Shown here: positions 8,006 through 16,150 of the stretch, one piece after another
How positions within the stretch are numbered: position 1 is the first letter of the stretch
Layout of the letters: every line of letters starts with the position of its first letter
Assembly: GCA_965202875.1 (NCBI GenBank)
Contig: OZ241870.1
Location: 3,162,001-3,226,000 of the forward strand
Length of the DNA: 64,000 nt
From: HK1 sp965202875
Lineage (GTDB): Bacteria; Pseudomonadota; Gammaproteobacteria; HK1
Direction of reading: 5' to 3'
Notes under the pieces: model-generated
What the model was told of the DNA's origin: nothing
The model's input: the letters and a program-made list of their open reading frames with translations, nothing else
The model's database searches: none
Made by a program: the position numbers and the translations under genes

Positions 8006-9666
8006 CCCGCAAGCTGCTCCCGCGCCCCGCGCATCGTCTCCGCCACCACCGATTCATCCACCCGTTCGCTCCGCTTCAGGTACTTCACCTCGACGACGTA
8101 CCCGTACCCGATGTCCAGGTACTGCGCCACGAAGGGCTCCAGGTACAGGTCCGCGTAGCCCTTGTTCAACTCCCGCTCGGTGTGGATGACGAACTGACCC
8201 ACCACGCTGAAGTGCGCCGCCAGGAACGCCTGCACCACCTTCTCCCCGTCGAGGTAGTCCCGAATCCCCGTCTGCTCCGCGATGGCCGTCGCGATGTGCT
8301 CGACTGCCGGGCGCCATTCGCCCTTGTAGGCCATTCTCCTGACCAGCCCCGAGAAGTGGTGGTGGCTCACCGAGAACACCCCCACGTCCCGGTACGCATC
8401 GCGCAGGTACCCGTACATCAGCCGCCGCACCGTCTGGTTCGGAATGCCCAGCCGGGTCGTCCCCCCCGACACCCCGCGGATGCTCAGCAGCCCGAAGTAG
8501 TACAGCAGCGAGAGGAAGTTCTCCGGGGCGTCGAGCCGGTCCAGAGGGAAGCTGAGATTCAGGTCGGCCTCCGCCTCCCCCTCGCCGATGACGTGGCGCA
8601 GCAGGTCGAAGTTGCCGTTGAGCTGCCTCGCGCCCGCGCTCACCCGTTGATTCACCAGCAGCAGGTGGCGCAGCTTCGTGTAGTCGATGCGAATGTTGGG
8701 GTCGATGAGGTCGTCCGGCATCGGCTTGTTCGGGATGGAGCTCTTCAGGTAGTGGAGCACCATGTCGGTGTTGTAGAGGTCGCCGGTGGCGGTCTTGGCG
8801 AAGCGGTAGCCGTTGTACCACTCGCGCATCACGTCCAGGGCCGCGTCCACGTCCTGGCTGAACGCGCCGCGGTCCCGGTAGAGCCCCAGAAGGCCCCGCA
8901 CCTCCGGCTCGGTGAAGCCGAGCAGGTCGTTGAACTCCGGCTCCAGGGTGACGTTGCGCCCGATGTTGAAGCCGCTGGTCACGTCGTCCATGGTGATGGG
9001 CGAGACCCCGGTGATGAACAGCCGTTCGAGGCCGCCGCCTTCTCCGCCGGTCCCGGCCTTCAGGGCGGCGAAGAAGTTGCGGTAGAAGCCCCCGCCGTGG
9101 GTGAAGGACTCGTAGGCCTCCCGCCCCCGGTGGGCCAGCACCGTGTTGGCGAAGTTGTCGTACTCGTCGATGAGGATGTAGAGCGGGATGCCATGCTCGC
9201 CGGCGTACTTGAACAGCTCGTGGAGCCTGCCGTCGATGGCGGGCGGCGCCAGGATGCGTTGAATCGCCGCCTCGGGAAACAGGTCCGGATGCCGCTCCAG
9301 CGCGTAGCGGAGATCGATGAAGCAATGGCCCTCGAAGCGCTCCTCCAGGGTCTCCAGCTTGTCGTTGAAGGCGGAGAAATCGAAGCGCACCACGACGTAG
9401 CGACCGCGCTCGGCGGTGGGGGAGCGCCCAATGTCCGTGCCGCCGAATAAGTCCTCGAACTCGTGCGCCCAGTGCCGCCCGTAGTAGCACTCCAGCAGCG
9501 ACAGCCAGCAGGACTTGCCGAAGCGCCGGGGGCGGATGAAGAAGGCGTAGCGCTCGTCCTCCAGAGGACGCAGGTATCGGGTCTTGTCCACGTATAGCCA
9601 GCCGTTCACGCGGATGCGCCGGAACGACATCTCGCCGTAGGGGATGCGCGGCCAGGCAGCGGTCAC
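7873..9666 (-). CDS. AAA-ATPase-like / PD-(D/E)XK nuclease-domain protein, copy B
   Basis: A 597-residue paralogue of copy A with the same layout: GTG start at 9666, 'RIPYGEMSFRRIR', 'RPRRFGKS', 'LYILIDEYDNFANT', and C-terminal 'YADLYLEPFVAQY' and 'VVEVKYLKR'. Its 3' end lies inside the flippase gene; the two genes converge and overlap by 133 bp (7873-8005). The C-terminus 'AVELPAADGNQ' is read from flippase DNA. Upstream, only a scrap of the partner Rpn gene remains (near 9769-9795). Confidence 0.85.
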   Translation of the reverse strand: MTAAWPRIPYGEMSFRRIRVNGWLYVDKTRYLRPLEDERYAFFIRPRRFGKSCWLSLLECYYGRHWAHEFEDLFGGTDIGRSPTAERGRYVVVRFDFSAFNDKLETLEERFEGHCFIDLRYALERHPDLFPEAAIQRILAPPAIDGRLHELFKYAGEHGIPLYILIDEYDNFANTVLAHRGREAYESFTHGGGFYRNFFAALKAGTGGEGGGLERLFITGVSPITMDDVTSGFNIGRNVTLEPEFNDLLGFTEPEVRGLLGLYRDRGAFSQDVDAALDVMREWYNGYRFAKTATGDLYNTDMVLHYLKSSIPNKPMPDDLIDPNIRIDYTKLRHLLLVNQRVSAGARQLNGNFDLLRHVIGEGEAEADLNLSFPLDRLDAPENFLSLLYYFGLLSIRGVSGGTTRLGIPNQTVRRLMYGYLRDAYRDVGVFSVSHHHFSGLVRRMAYKGEWRPAVEHIATAIAEQTGIRDYLDGEKVVQAFLAAHFSVVGQFVIHTERELNKGYADLYLEPFVAQYLDIGYGYVVEVKYLKRSERVDESVVAETMRGAREQLAGYLADEGLRRLAPSVRHVGLAVVFHGWELTGCEAVELPAADGNQ

Positions 9667-9768
9667 TTCGGGAACCCCGCTTCCGTGAAATCGACGGCTT
9701 CGAGAGACTGCATCGACCTTGACCCGTCCCGCGAACCATGAGGCGTTGCATGGTAACCCGAAAGCACG

Positions 9769-9887
9769 GTTGGCGCAGTACCAGACCCCCCAGCGAACCA
9801 TCGTGACCGCCGTTCTCGGGGAGGTTACGGAAGCAGTGACGCCACCCTGGCATCCTTGCGCGAAATCCAGGGCAACGATCCGCGCAT
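9769..9887 (+). pseudogene. Mosaic scraps: Rpn (9769-9795) and GT2 glycosyltransferase (9828-9887)
   Basis: Positions 9769-9795 match the Rpn stretch beginning TTGGCGC(C)GTACCAG. Positions 9828-9887 match 6051-6112 of the glycosyltransferase (codons for 'GSSDATL...LREIQGNDPR') with substitutions and a short gap. Neither is an open gene. The order repeats on a small scale the Rpn-to-GT2 junction at 5877. Confidence 0.75.
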
Positions 9888-9889
9888 GG

Positions 9890-9990
9890 GGTCCGCGAGG
9901 GGCGTCTCGCCGTCCACCATCTCCGCGATCAGCCGGCCGGTGACCGGCCCGAGCGCGAATCCGGGGCGCCGGGCCGCGCGCCCAGCCACG
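9890..9990 (-). pseudogene. C-terminal scrap of an FAD-dependent oxidoreductase (DAO family)
   Basis: The minus-strand frame reads 'GFALGPVTGRLIAEMVDG' then 'ETPLADP', the typical C-terminal FAD-contact segment of D-amino-acid-dehydrogenase-like oxidoreductases. Nothing upstream or downstream continues the protein. Confidence 0.6.
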
Positions 9991-10575
9991 GTTCGGGGTC
10001 CACGGGCTTCCCTCATGGGGATACGCAATCGAGGGAAGGAGGCAGCTTCGGAGCGCAGCCGAGCGCGCGCGGGCCGATGAGGGCGCCACAGGTGCGTCGG
10101 GTGTGAGAGCCGGGGACCGCTCGGCGGTGATCGTTACCCGGATACGAAGGAGAAGGGGTGGGCCTCGGGGCGGTGAGTGCGGCGGTAGCAAGGTGTCGTG
10201 GCGACCGAGCGCGGGAGGGGCGCAGCCGGACGGAGCGATGGCGGCATCGCGTGCGACGGGCGTTCCCGCTGGTGAGGTCGCAAGCGAGGCCACGGACGGG
10301 ACGGCGGACCGTCTGCGGCGTGGAGAGGCCGCGCCTTCGGCAAGCGGAGTGCACCCTTGCGCGCCTCGGTGGCTTGATTGCCGGCTTGGGGTTGGGTCAG
10401 ACTCCGCGGGCACGAGGGGCGCACGTCATGGCGCGGACCGTCGGCGGTGGCCGGGGAGGGAGGCAATGGCTATGGAGTCACTTCGAGCTGCGGTCGTAGC
10501 GGACCCGTGGGATCGGGGAGGGCCGCGAGATCCGAATGGAACGCCGCGTTCGGGCGCATTGGATGCCACGGCACC
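9991..10575. other. Intergenic stretch with no recognisable gene
   Basis: About 585 bp of GC-rich sequence between the mosaic scraps and hicB. Several short open frames exist on both strands, but none resembles a family I recognise and none has a convincing ribosome site. It may hold further degraded gene pieces. Confidence 0.5.
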
Positions 10576-10827
10576 ATGCTGACCGAGTACATCGATGAAG
10601 CACTTCGCCGCGCTCACTACGAGCTCATCGAAGACGAGGAAACCCCCTACTACGGAGAGGTCCCGGAGTTGCCGGGCGTGTGGGCATCCGGCCGGACGCT
10701 GGAAGGCTGCCGGCGAGAGCTGAAGGAAGTCATCGAAGGCTGGATCCTCGTCAGCGTGAGACGATCGCTTGACCTTCCGCGACTGGGCAGCGCCGAGATC
10801 ACGGAGATCGATGCAAGGGCGGCGTAG
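10576..10827 (+). CDS. hicB: HicB-family antitoxin
   Basis: An 83-residue protein. The sequence 'YELIEDEETPYYGEVPELPGVWASG' followed by 'TLEGCRRELKEVIEGWILVSV' is the partial-RNase-H-like HicB fold. Antitoxins of this family neutralise HicA and often autoregulate. The HicB gene precedes and overlaps hicA by one base (TAGTGA), the reverse of the classical hicAB order. There is no obvious separate DNA-binding domain beyond the short C-terminus ('LGSAEITEIDARAA'). Confidence 0.88.
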   Translation: MLTEYIDEALRRAHYELIEDEETPYYGEVPELPGVWASGRTLEGCRRELKEVIEGWILVSVRRSLDLPRLGSAEITEIDARAA

Positions 10828-11045
10828 TGACGTCCCTGTCTCCCGTCTCGCATCGAGAGCTCGTGAAGCGTTTGCGCAAGTTCGGGTTCGCCGGGCCTTT
10901 TGCAGGCGGCAAGCATCTGTTCATGGTCAAAGGTGAACGACGCCTTGCGATTCCGAACCCCCACCGTCAGGAAATCGGCGTCGCCCTGCTGTCTCGGATC
11001 CTCAGGCAGGCGGGTATGGACCGAGACGCCTGGATGGACGATTAG
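10827..11045 (+). CDS. hicA: HicA-family mRNA interferase toxin
   Basis: A 72-residue protein with a GTG start overlapping the hicB stop. It shows the double-stranded-RNA-binding-like HicA fold: 'SHRELVKRLRKFGF', the catalytic-histidine region 'GGKHLFMVKG', and 'AIPNPHRQEIGVALLSRILRQAGM'. HicA toxins cleave mRNA. Length and key histidine are intact, so the pair may be functional. Confidence 0.88.
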   Translation: MTSLSPVSHRELVKRLRKFGFAGPFAGGKHLFMVKGERRLAIPNPHRQEIGVALLSRILRQAGMDRDAWMDD

Positions 11046-11309
11046 ATTGGCGCGGGTTGCAGGAAGTCGCGATCAGCCGGTGTGGGTCGCTTCTCCGATG
11101 GGGGTGTCAGAAATTCCGTGTTTGGGCTGCCTCGGTCGGGTTTGTTCGGTCCGGCGGGCTCTCTGGCACTGTAGCAGCTCGGGCCGGACCACCCCGAGCT
11201 TGCCGACCGGGATCCGCTCCCGAGCGGGGGCACGGAGCGATTTCCACGGGCGCGGGGCCCCCGACTCGCCCAAGCGCCGGTGGGCAGGCGGTGGAAATCG
11301 CGGGGACCC

Positions 11310-11616
11310 TCACGACTCCTCCACCACGAACCGCTCGCCGAAGCGGATCGCCCAGTTCCGGACGCACTTGATGCCAGTGACCGAGGTGGCGCTCGCCATT
11401 TGCGCTGCACCGCGCGCAACGCCAAGTACACCAGCTTCGTCGCCGCGCGGTCGTTGGGGAAGTGCCCTCGGGTGCGAACCGCCCGACGCACCGTGCTGTT
11501 CAGGCTCTCGATCGCGTTGGTCGTGTAGACCGGCTGCGAGAACGCGAAGAACGGGGTCACATGCTCCCAAGCGCTGCGCCAGCTCCGCCCGACCGCGGGG
11601 TACTTGTCCCCCCAAG
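11310..11616 (-). pseudogene. IS256-family transposase C-terminal remnant
   Basis: The frame reads 'DKYPAVGRSWRSAWEHVTPFF', then the family hallmark 'YTTNAIESLNSTVRRAVRTRGHFP' (positions about 11440-11530), then shifts frame before 'GIKCVRNWAIRFGERFVVEES' and a stop at 11310. The N-terminal two-thirds, including the first catalytic acids, is missing. The upstream end joins directly onto truncated ATPase copy C near 11617, so the IS or its deletion removed most of that gene. Confidence 0.85.
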
Positions 11617-11617
11617 G

Positions 11618-11977
11618 ATCGATGATCGATGAAGCAATGGCCCTCGAAGCGCTCCTCCAGGGTCTCCAGCTTGTCGTTGAAGGCGGAGAAGTCGAAGCGC
11701 ACCACGACGTAACGCCCGCGCTCGGCGGTGGGGGAGCGCCCGACGTCGGTGCCGCCGAACAGGCCCTCGAACTCGTGCGCCCAGTGCCGCCCGTAGTAGC
11801 ACTCCAGCAGCGACAGCCAGCACGACTTGCCGAAGCGCCGGGGGCGGATGAAGAAGACGTAGCGCTCCTCCTCCAACGGACGCAGGTACCGGGTCTTGTC
11901 CACGTACAGCCAGCCGTTCACCCGGATGCGCGGGAAGGACATCTCGCCGTAGGGGATGCGCGGCCAGGGGGGGTCAC
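11618..11977 (-). pseudogene. AAA-ATPase-like protein, copy C (N-terminal fragment)
   Basis: About 120 codons match the N-terminus of copies A, B, D and E ('RIPYGEMSFPRIRVNGWLYVDKT', 'RPRRFGKS', 'ERGRYVVVRFDFSAFNDK', 'FEGHCFID'), then the sequence breaks at the IS256 remnant. The start region also has one G fewer than copy D in a homopolymer run (7 versus 8), so the usual GTG is out of frame. Walker B and the nuclease domain are absent. Confidence 0.85.
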
Positions 11978-12080
11978 TTCGGGAACCCCGCTTCCGTGAA
12001 ATCGGCGGCTTCGAGAGACTGCATCCACCTTGACCCCGCCCGCGAACCATGAGGCGGCGCATGGTAACCCGAAAGCAAGG

Positions 12081-12162
12081 TTGGCGCCGTACCAGCCGTC
12101 GCAGCGCTACCTCGTGGTTGACGAGCGGCACGCGGGTCGAGCGTGGCGACCGGGAGGGGTAG
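12081..12162 (+). pseudogene. Rpn-family remnant C (internal deletion)
   Basis: It starts at the Rpn codons for 'LAPYQPSQRYLVVDERHAG' and jumps straight to the C-terminal 'ERGDREG' and stop. The 5' junction (AAAGCAAGGT joined to TGGCGCCG) matches remnants A and B, so this deletion predates their duplication. Confidence 0.8.
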
Positions 12163-12244
12163 CGTGCGTGGATAATCCCGTTGCGGGGGGAGGCGGCCCC
12201 GCGTCCGGTACGGTGTTCCGGGAGGAGCGGGGAGTCCATGTTGT

Positions 12245-12412
12245 GGGCGGTGCCTTCGTGGTCCTGACCGAGGCGCTCATGCTTGGCGCCGCGCCGCTGG
12301 GGCCGCGGCTGTCGCTCGCCGCCGATACGCTGGCGACGGCCCTCCCCGTTGCGCCGGGGTACGTCGGGACTTTCGATTGCTTCGTCGCTCCGGGATTTGC
12401 GGCCTACGCCTC
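12245..12412 (+). pseudogene. Flippase gene fragment between units C and D
   Basis: This matches 7630-7795 of the flippase (codons for 'GGAFVVLAEALM...PLGPWLSLAA' and 'PGYVGTFDYFAALGF') with several substitutions and deletions. It lies between Rpn remnant C and ATPase copy D, in the place a similar fragment occupies beside copies A and E. Confidence 0.85.
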
Positions 12413-14173
12413 CACCGCCTCGCACCCCGCCAGCTCCCAGCCGTGGAACACCACCGCCAGCCCCACGTGCCGCACCGAGGGCGCGAAACGCCGCAGCCCC
12501 TCGTCCGCCAGATAGCCCGCAAGCTGCTCCCGCGCCCCGCGCAGCGTCTCCGCCACCACCGATTCATCCACCCGCTCGCTCCGCTTCAGGTACTTCACCT
12601 CGACGACGTATCCGTACCCGATGTCCGGGTACTGCGCCACGAAGGGCTCCAGGTACAGGTCCGCGTAGCCCTTGTTCAGCTCCCGCTCGGTGTGGATGAC
12701 GAACTGACCCACCACGCTGAAGTGCGCCGCCAGGAACGCCTGCACCACCTTCTCCCCGTCGAGGTAGTCCCGAATCCCCGTCTGCTCCGCGATGGCCGTC
12801 GCGATGTGCTCGACTGCCGGGCGCCATTCGCCCTTGTAGGCCATTCTCCTGACCAGCCCCGAGAAGTGGTGGTGGCTCACCGAGAACACCCCCACGTCCC
12901 GGTACGCATCGCGCAGGTACCCGTACATCAGCCGCCGCACCGTCTGGTTCGGGATCCCCAGCCGGGTCGTTCCTCCCGACACCCCGCGGATGCTCAGCAG
13001 CCCGAAGTAGTACAGCAGGGACAGGAAGTTCTCCGGATCGTCGAGCCGATCCAGGGGGAAGCCGAGATTCAGGTCGGCCTCCGTCTCCCCCTCGCCGATG
13101 AGGTGGCGCAGCAGGTCGAAGTTGCCGTTGAGCTGCCTCGCGCCCGCGCTGACCCGTTGATTCACCAGCAGCAGGTGGCGCAGCTTCGTGTAGTCGATGC
13201 GAATGTTGGGGTCGATGAGGTCGTCCGGCATCGGCTTGTTCGGGATGGAATCCTTCAGGTAGTGGAGCACCATGTCGGTGTTGTAGAGGTCGCCGGTGGC
13301 GGTCTTGGCAAAGCGGTAGCCGTTGTACCACTCGCGCATCACGTCCAGGGCCGCATCCACGTCCTGGTTGAACGCGCCGCGCTCCTGGTAGAGCTCCAGC
13401 AGGCCCCGCACCTCCGCTTCGGTGAAGCCGAGCATCCCGTTGAGTTCCGGCTTCAGGGTGACGTTGCGTCCGATGTTGAAGCCGCTGGTGATGTCGTCCA
13501 TGGTGATGGGCGAGACCCCGGTGATGAACAGTCGTTCGAGGCCGCCCGCCTCGCCGGTCCCGGCCTTCAGGGTGGCGAAGAAGTTGCGGTAGAACCCTCC
13601 GCCGTGGGTGAAGGACTCGTACGCCTCCCGTCCCCGGTGGACCAGCACCGTGTTGGCGAAGTTGTCGTACTCGTCGATGAGCAGGTAGAGCGGGATGCCG
13701 TGCTCGCCGGCGTATGCGAACAATTCAGTGAGTCTGCCGTCGATGGCGGGCGGGGCGAGGATGCGCCGGAGCGCCGCCTCGGGGAACAGGTCCGGATGCC
13801 GCTCCAGCGCGTAGCGGAGCCTGGTATGGCAGTAGCCCTGGAAGCGCTCGCGCAAGGTCTCCAGGGTGTCGTCGAAGGCGGAGAAGTCGAAGCGCACCAC
13901 GACGTAGCGCCCGCGCTCGGCGGTGGGGGCTCGCCCGACGTCGGTGCCCCCGAACAGACCCTCGAACTCGCCCGCCCAGTGCCGCCCGTAGTAGCACTCC
14001 AAGAGCGACAGCCAGCACGACTTGCCGAAGCGCCGGGGGCGGATGAAGAAGGCGTAGCGCTCCTCCTCCAGCGGGCGCAGGTATCGGGTCTTGTCCACGT
14101 ACAGCCAGCCGTTCCTGCGAATGCGCGGGAACGACATCTCGCCGTAGGGGATGCGCGGCCAGGGGGGGGTCAC
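12404..14173 (-). CDS. AAA-ATPase-like / PD-(D/E)XK nuclease-domain protein, copy D
   Basis: A 589-residue protein, same length as copy E. The GTG start at 14173 gives 'VTPPWPRIPYGEMSF'. The N-terminal ATPase part contains 'YVDKTRYLRPL', 'RPRRFGKSCWLSLL' (residues 45-58), 'RGRYVVVRFDFSAF' and 'LYLLIDEYDNFANT'. The middle has 'ERLFITGVSPITMDDITSGFNI'. The C-terminus has 'KGYADLYLEPF' and 'YVVEVKYLKRSER', a PD-(D/E)XK-like core with acidic and lysine residues preserved. It ends at 'AVEA', the likely native terminus. Divergent from an intact Rpn gene across a 224-bp spacer. Confidence 0.88.
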   Translation of the reverse strand: MTPPWPRIPYGEMSFPRIRRNGWLYVDKTRYLRPLEEERYAFFIRPRRFGKSCWLSLLECYYGRHWAGEFEGLFGGTDVGRAPTAERGRYVVVRFDFSAFDDTLETLRERFQGYCHTRLRYALERHPDLFPEAALRRILAPPAIDGRLTELFAYAGEHGIPLYLLIDEYDNFANTVLVHRGREAYESFTHGGGFYRNFFATLKAGTGEAGGLERLFITGVSPITMDDITSGFNIGRNVTLKPELNGMLGFTEAEVRGLLELYQERGAFNQDVDAALDVMREWYNGYRFAKTATGDLYNTDMVLHYLKDSIPNKPMPDDLIDPNIRIDYTKLRHLLLVNQRVSAGARQLNGNFDLLRHLIGEGETEADLNLGFPLDRLDDPENFLSLLYYFGLLSIRGVSGGTTRLGIPNQTVRRLMYGYLRDAYRDVGVFSVSHHHFSGLVRRMAYKGEWRPAVEHIATAIAEQTGIRDYLDGEKVVQAFLAAHFSVVGQFVIHTERELNKGYADLYLEPFVAQYPDIGYGYVVEVKYLKRSERVDESVVAETLRGAREQLAGYLADEGLRRFAPSVRHVGLAVVFHGWELAGCEAVEA

Positions 14174-14397
14174 TTCGGGAACCCCGCTTCGGTGAAATCG
14201 GCGGCTTCGAGGGACTGCATCCACCTTGACCCCGCCCGCGAACCATGAGGCGGCGCATGGTAACCCGAAAGCAAGGTGCACTTCCGGCGTTCGTCGCCTT
14301 CGTCGTGCCCCCCGCGCCGCCCCTCGGGCGCACGGCCTACAACGGTCGGCACCGGGGGCGCATCCGGCCCGCCCCGCCGCCGGGCTACGCTGGCCCC
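14174..14397. promoter_or_regulatory. Shared divergent spacer between ATPase and Rpn genes (copy D; repeated at 30015-30240)
   Basis: The 224-bp spacer at D and the 226-bp spacer at E are nearly identical and separate two divergently transcribed genes, so any promoters for both must lie here or in the coding ends. It includes a conserved ATG-rich stretch (CATGAGGCGGCGCATGG). I cannot define -35/-10 boxes with confidence. Confidence 0.4.
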
Positions 14398-15450
14398 ATG
14401 CAGGACCCCAACTACAAACGCCTCTTCTCCTTCCCCCGCATGGTCGAAGACCTCCTGCGCGCCTTCCTCCCCGGGGAGGTCCTCGCCGAGCTCGATTTCT
14501 CCACCCTCCGGAAGCTCCCCGCCGAATACGTCAGCGACGAACTGCTCCAACGCCACGGGGACTGCGTGTGGCGGCTGCGCTGGCGCGGGCGGTGGCTGTA
14601 CCTGCTGGTGCTGCTGGAGTTCCAGTCCACCGACGAGCCGCGCATGGCGCTGCGCATCCTGACCTACACGAGCCTCCTGTACCAAGAGCTGGTGCGCAAC
14701 GATGCGCTGGAGGCGCGGGAACGGCTGCCGGCGGTGCTGCCGGTGGTGCTCTACACCGGGGAGGCGCGGTGGCGGGCGGCGGTGGAGGTGGGGGAGTTGA
14801 TTGCGCCGGTGGGACCGGAATTGGCGCCGTACCAGCCGTCGCAACGCTACCTCGTGGTTGACGAGCGGCATGAGGGTGCGGAGGATTTGCCGGCGAGGAA
14901 CCTGATGGGTGCGGTGTTGGGGTTGGAGCAGAGCCGCGGGCCGGAGGACTTGGAGCGGGTGGTCGAGAAGCTGGTGGAGTGGCTGCGTGATTCGCATGAC
15001 GGGGAGTTGAAGCGCGCGTTCACCGATTGGGTGTGGAGGCTGGCGAGGCATTTCGAGCCGGGCGATGCGGAGCCGGCTCCGGTGCGGACCTTGGAGGGTG
15101 TGAGGATGACGCTGGAAGAGCGGGTGGCCGAATGGCCCAAGCAGTGGCTTCAGGAAGGCATCAAGCAGGGTATCGAGCAGGGTATCGAGCAGGGCATTGA
15201 GCAGGGCATCGAGCAGGGCATCGAGCAGGGCATCGAGCACGAACGCGCACTGTTGCGCCGTCAAGCGGCGTCCCGGTTCGGAGAGGAGACCGCCGAGCAT
15301 CTGTCGGGGGTGCTGGCTCGTATCGCGGATCCGGAAGGCTTGGCCGAGGTGGGCGAGTGGCTGGTACGTTGCGGGACGGGGAGCGAGTTTCTCGCCCGCG
15401 TGGACCCGGCGGCGGCCGAGGCGAACGAGCGTGGCGACCGGGAGGGGTAG
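14398..15450 (+). CDS. Rpn-family recombination-promoting nuclease / putative transposase, copy D
   Basis: A 350-residue protein. 'MQDPNYKRLFSFPRMVEDLLRAFLP', 'LEFQSTDEPRMALRILTYTSLLYQEL' and 'RLPAVLPVVLYTG' match the Rpn (PF04754-type) PD-(D/E)XK-like domain, with the acid/Gln pair at 'EFQS'. The C-terminal part has a GIEQ tetrapeptide repeat and 'SRFGEETAEHLSGVLARI' resembling the DUF4351-type tail. Rpn proteins in E. coli are DNA endonucleases that raise recombination; that this copy is active is inference. It forms a divergent pair with ATPase copy D. Confidence 0.85.
   Translation: MQDPNYKRLFSFPRMVEDLLRAFLPGEVLAELDFSTLRKLPAEYVSDELLQRHGDCVWRLRWRGRWLYLLVLLEFQSTDEPRMALRILTYTSLLYQELVRNDALEARERLPAVLPVVLYTGEARWRAAVEVGELIAPVGPELAPYQPSQRYLVVDERHEGAEDLPARNLMGAVLGLEQSRGPEDLERVVEKLVEWLRDSHDGELKRAFTDWVWRLARHFEPGDAEPAPVRTLEGVRMTLEERVAEWPKQWLQEGIKQGIEQGIEQGIEQGIEQGIEQGIEHERALLRRQAASRFGEETAEHLSGVLARIADPEGLAEVGEWLVRCGTGSEFLARVDPAAAEANERGDREG
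15157..15240 (+). repeat. 12-bp tandem repeat in Rpn copy D (7 units; 4 units in copy E at 31000-31047)
   Basis: Seven in-frame units encode GIKQ, five GIEQ and GIEH. Copy E has only four units. Since units keep frame, gain or loss changes protein length by 4 residues each, a simple slippage locus. Confidence 0.95.
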
Positions 15451-15524
15451 CGTGCGTGGAGAATCCCGTTGCGGGGTGAGGCGGCCCGTGTCCGGTACGG
15501 CGTTCCGGGATCAGCGGGGAGTCC

Positions 15525-16031
15525 ATGTTGTGGGCGGCGCTGTTCATCGCGGTCCTGTTTCTGGGCGGCGCGCAACTCGTGCTCATCGGCGTTCTCGGCG
15601 AGTACTTTGGGGCGCATCTCCGGCAAGGCGAAGCGCCGGCCGCTCCATGTCGTGAAGGAGCGGCTGGGCTTCCCGTCCCCGGTAGCTCAAATCCGCCGCG
15701 CCCCAGAGCTGTTCCTGCCCGCCATCGGGCATCTCTCCGGGCACGCCTTCCGGTCTTTTCACGAGCACCTGCCGGGCCGTTTCCTCGCCGGACGGCGCTG
15801 GCCGAACGCTCTTTCCAGGCAGAGCGCCCATCTCACCGCGGCGTTGGGCATCGTGCGCTCCGCGCCCCGGACGCTCGCCCTCCTCGCCCTGTCAGCCGTC
15901 GTCCGGGTTTGCGAGGTCGGGGCTTTCGTGGTTCTGGCCGAGGTGCTCATGCCCGGCGCCGCCCCGAAATCGCCGCCGCGCTGGGTCTGTTCTGGTTGCC
16001 GTCTGCGGCCGACAACCAACCTGCGCCGTAG
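15525..16031 (+). pseudogene. Degenerate copy of GT2 3' end fused to flippase fragments
   Basis: From 15534 the DNA follows the glycosyltransferase 3' end (6709-6880), jumps to the flippase at its 7421 equivalent ('LFLPAIGHLSGHAFRSFHEHLPGRFLAGRRW'-type codons), then skips two further internal blocks before 'LFWLPSAADNQPAP' and a TAG at 16029-16031. Frames are broken between pieces. The tail probably preserves the original flippase 3' end, which was lost at 7890. Confidence 0.85.
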
Positions 16032-16150
16032 AAAACGATGCGGCAACAGGAGGAAATAACAATGGTCCAAGAGGTGCGGTGGCCAGATGATTTTCCGCCG
16101 CTGTGTTCACCGATATCAAGGCAATCGCTACGTCAAGTTATTCGCTTGTG

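Noticed and set aside
10158..10499. Transposase-like reading ('LARLGGLIAGLGLGQ')
   Set aside because: Similarity is too short and compositional to support an IS call.
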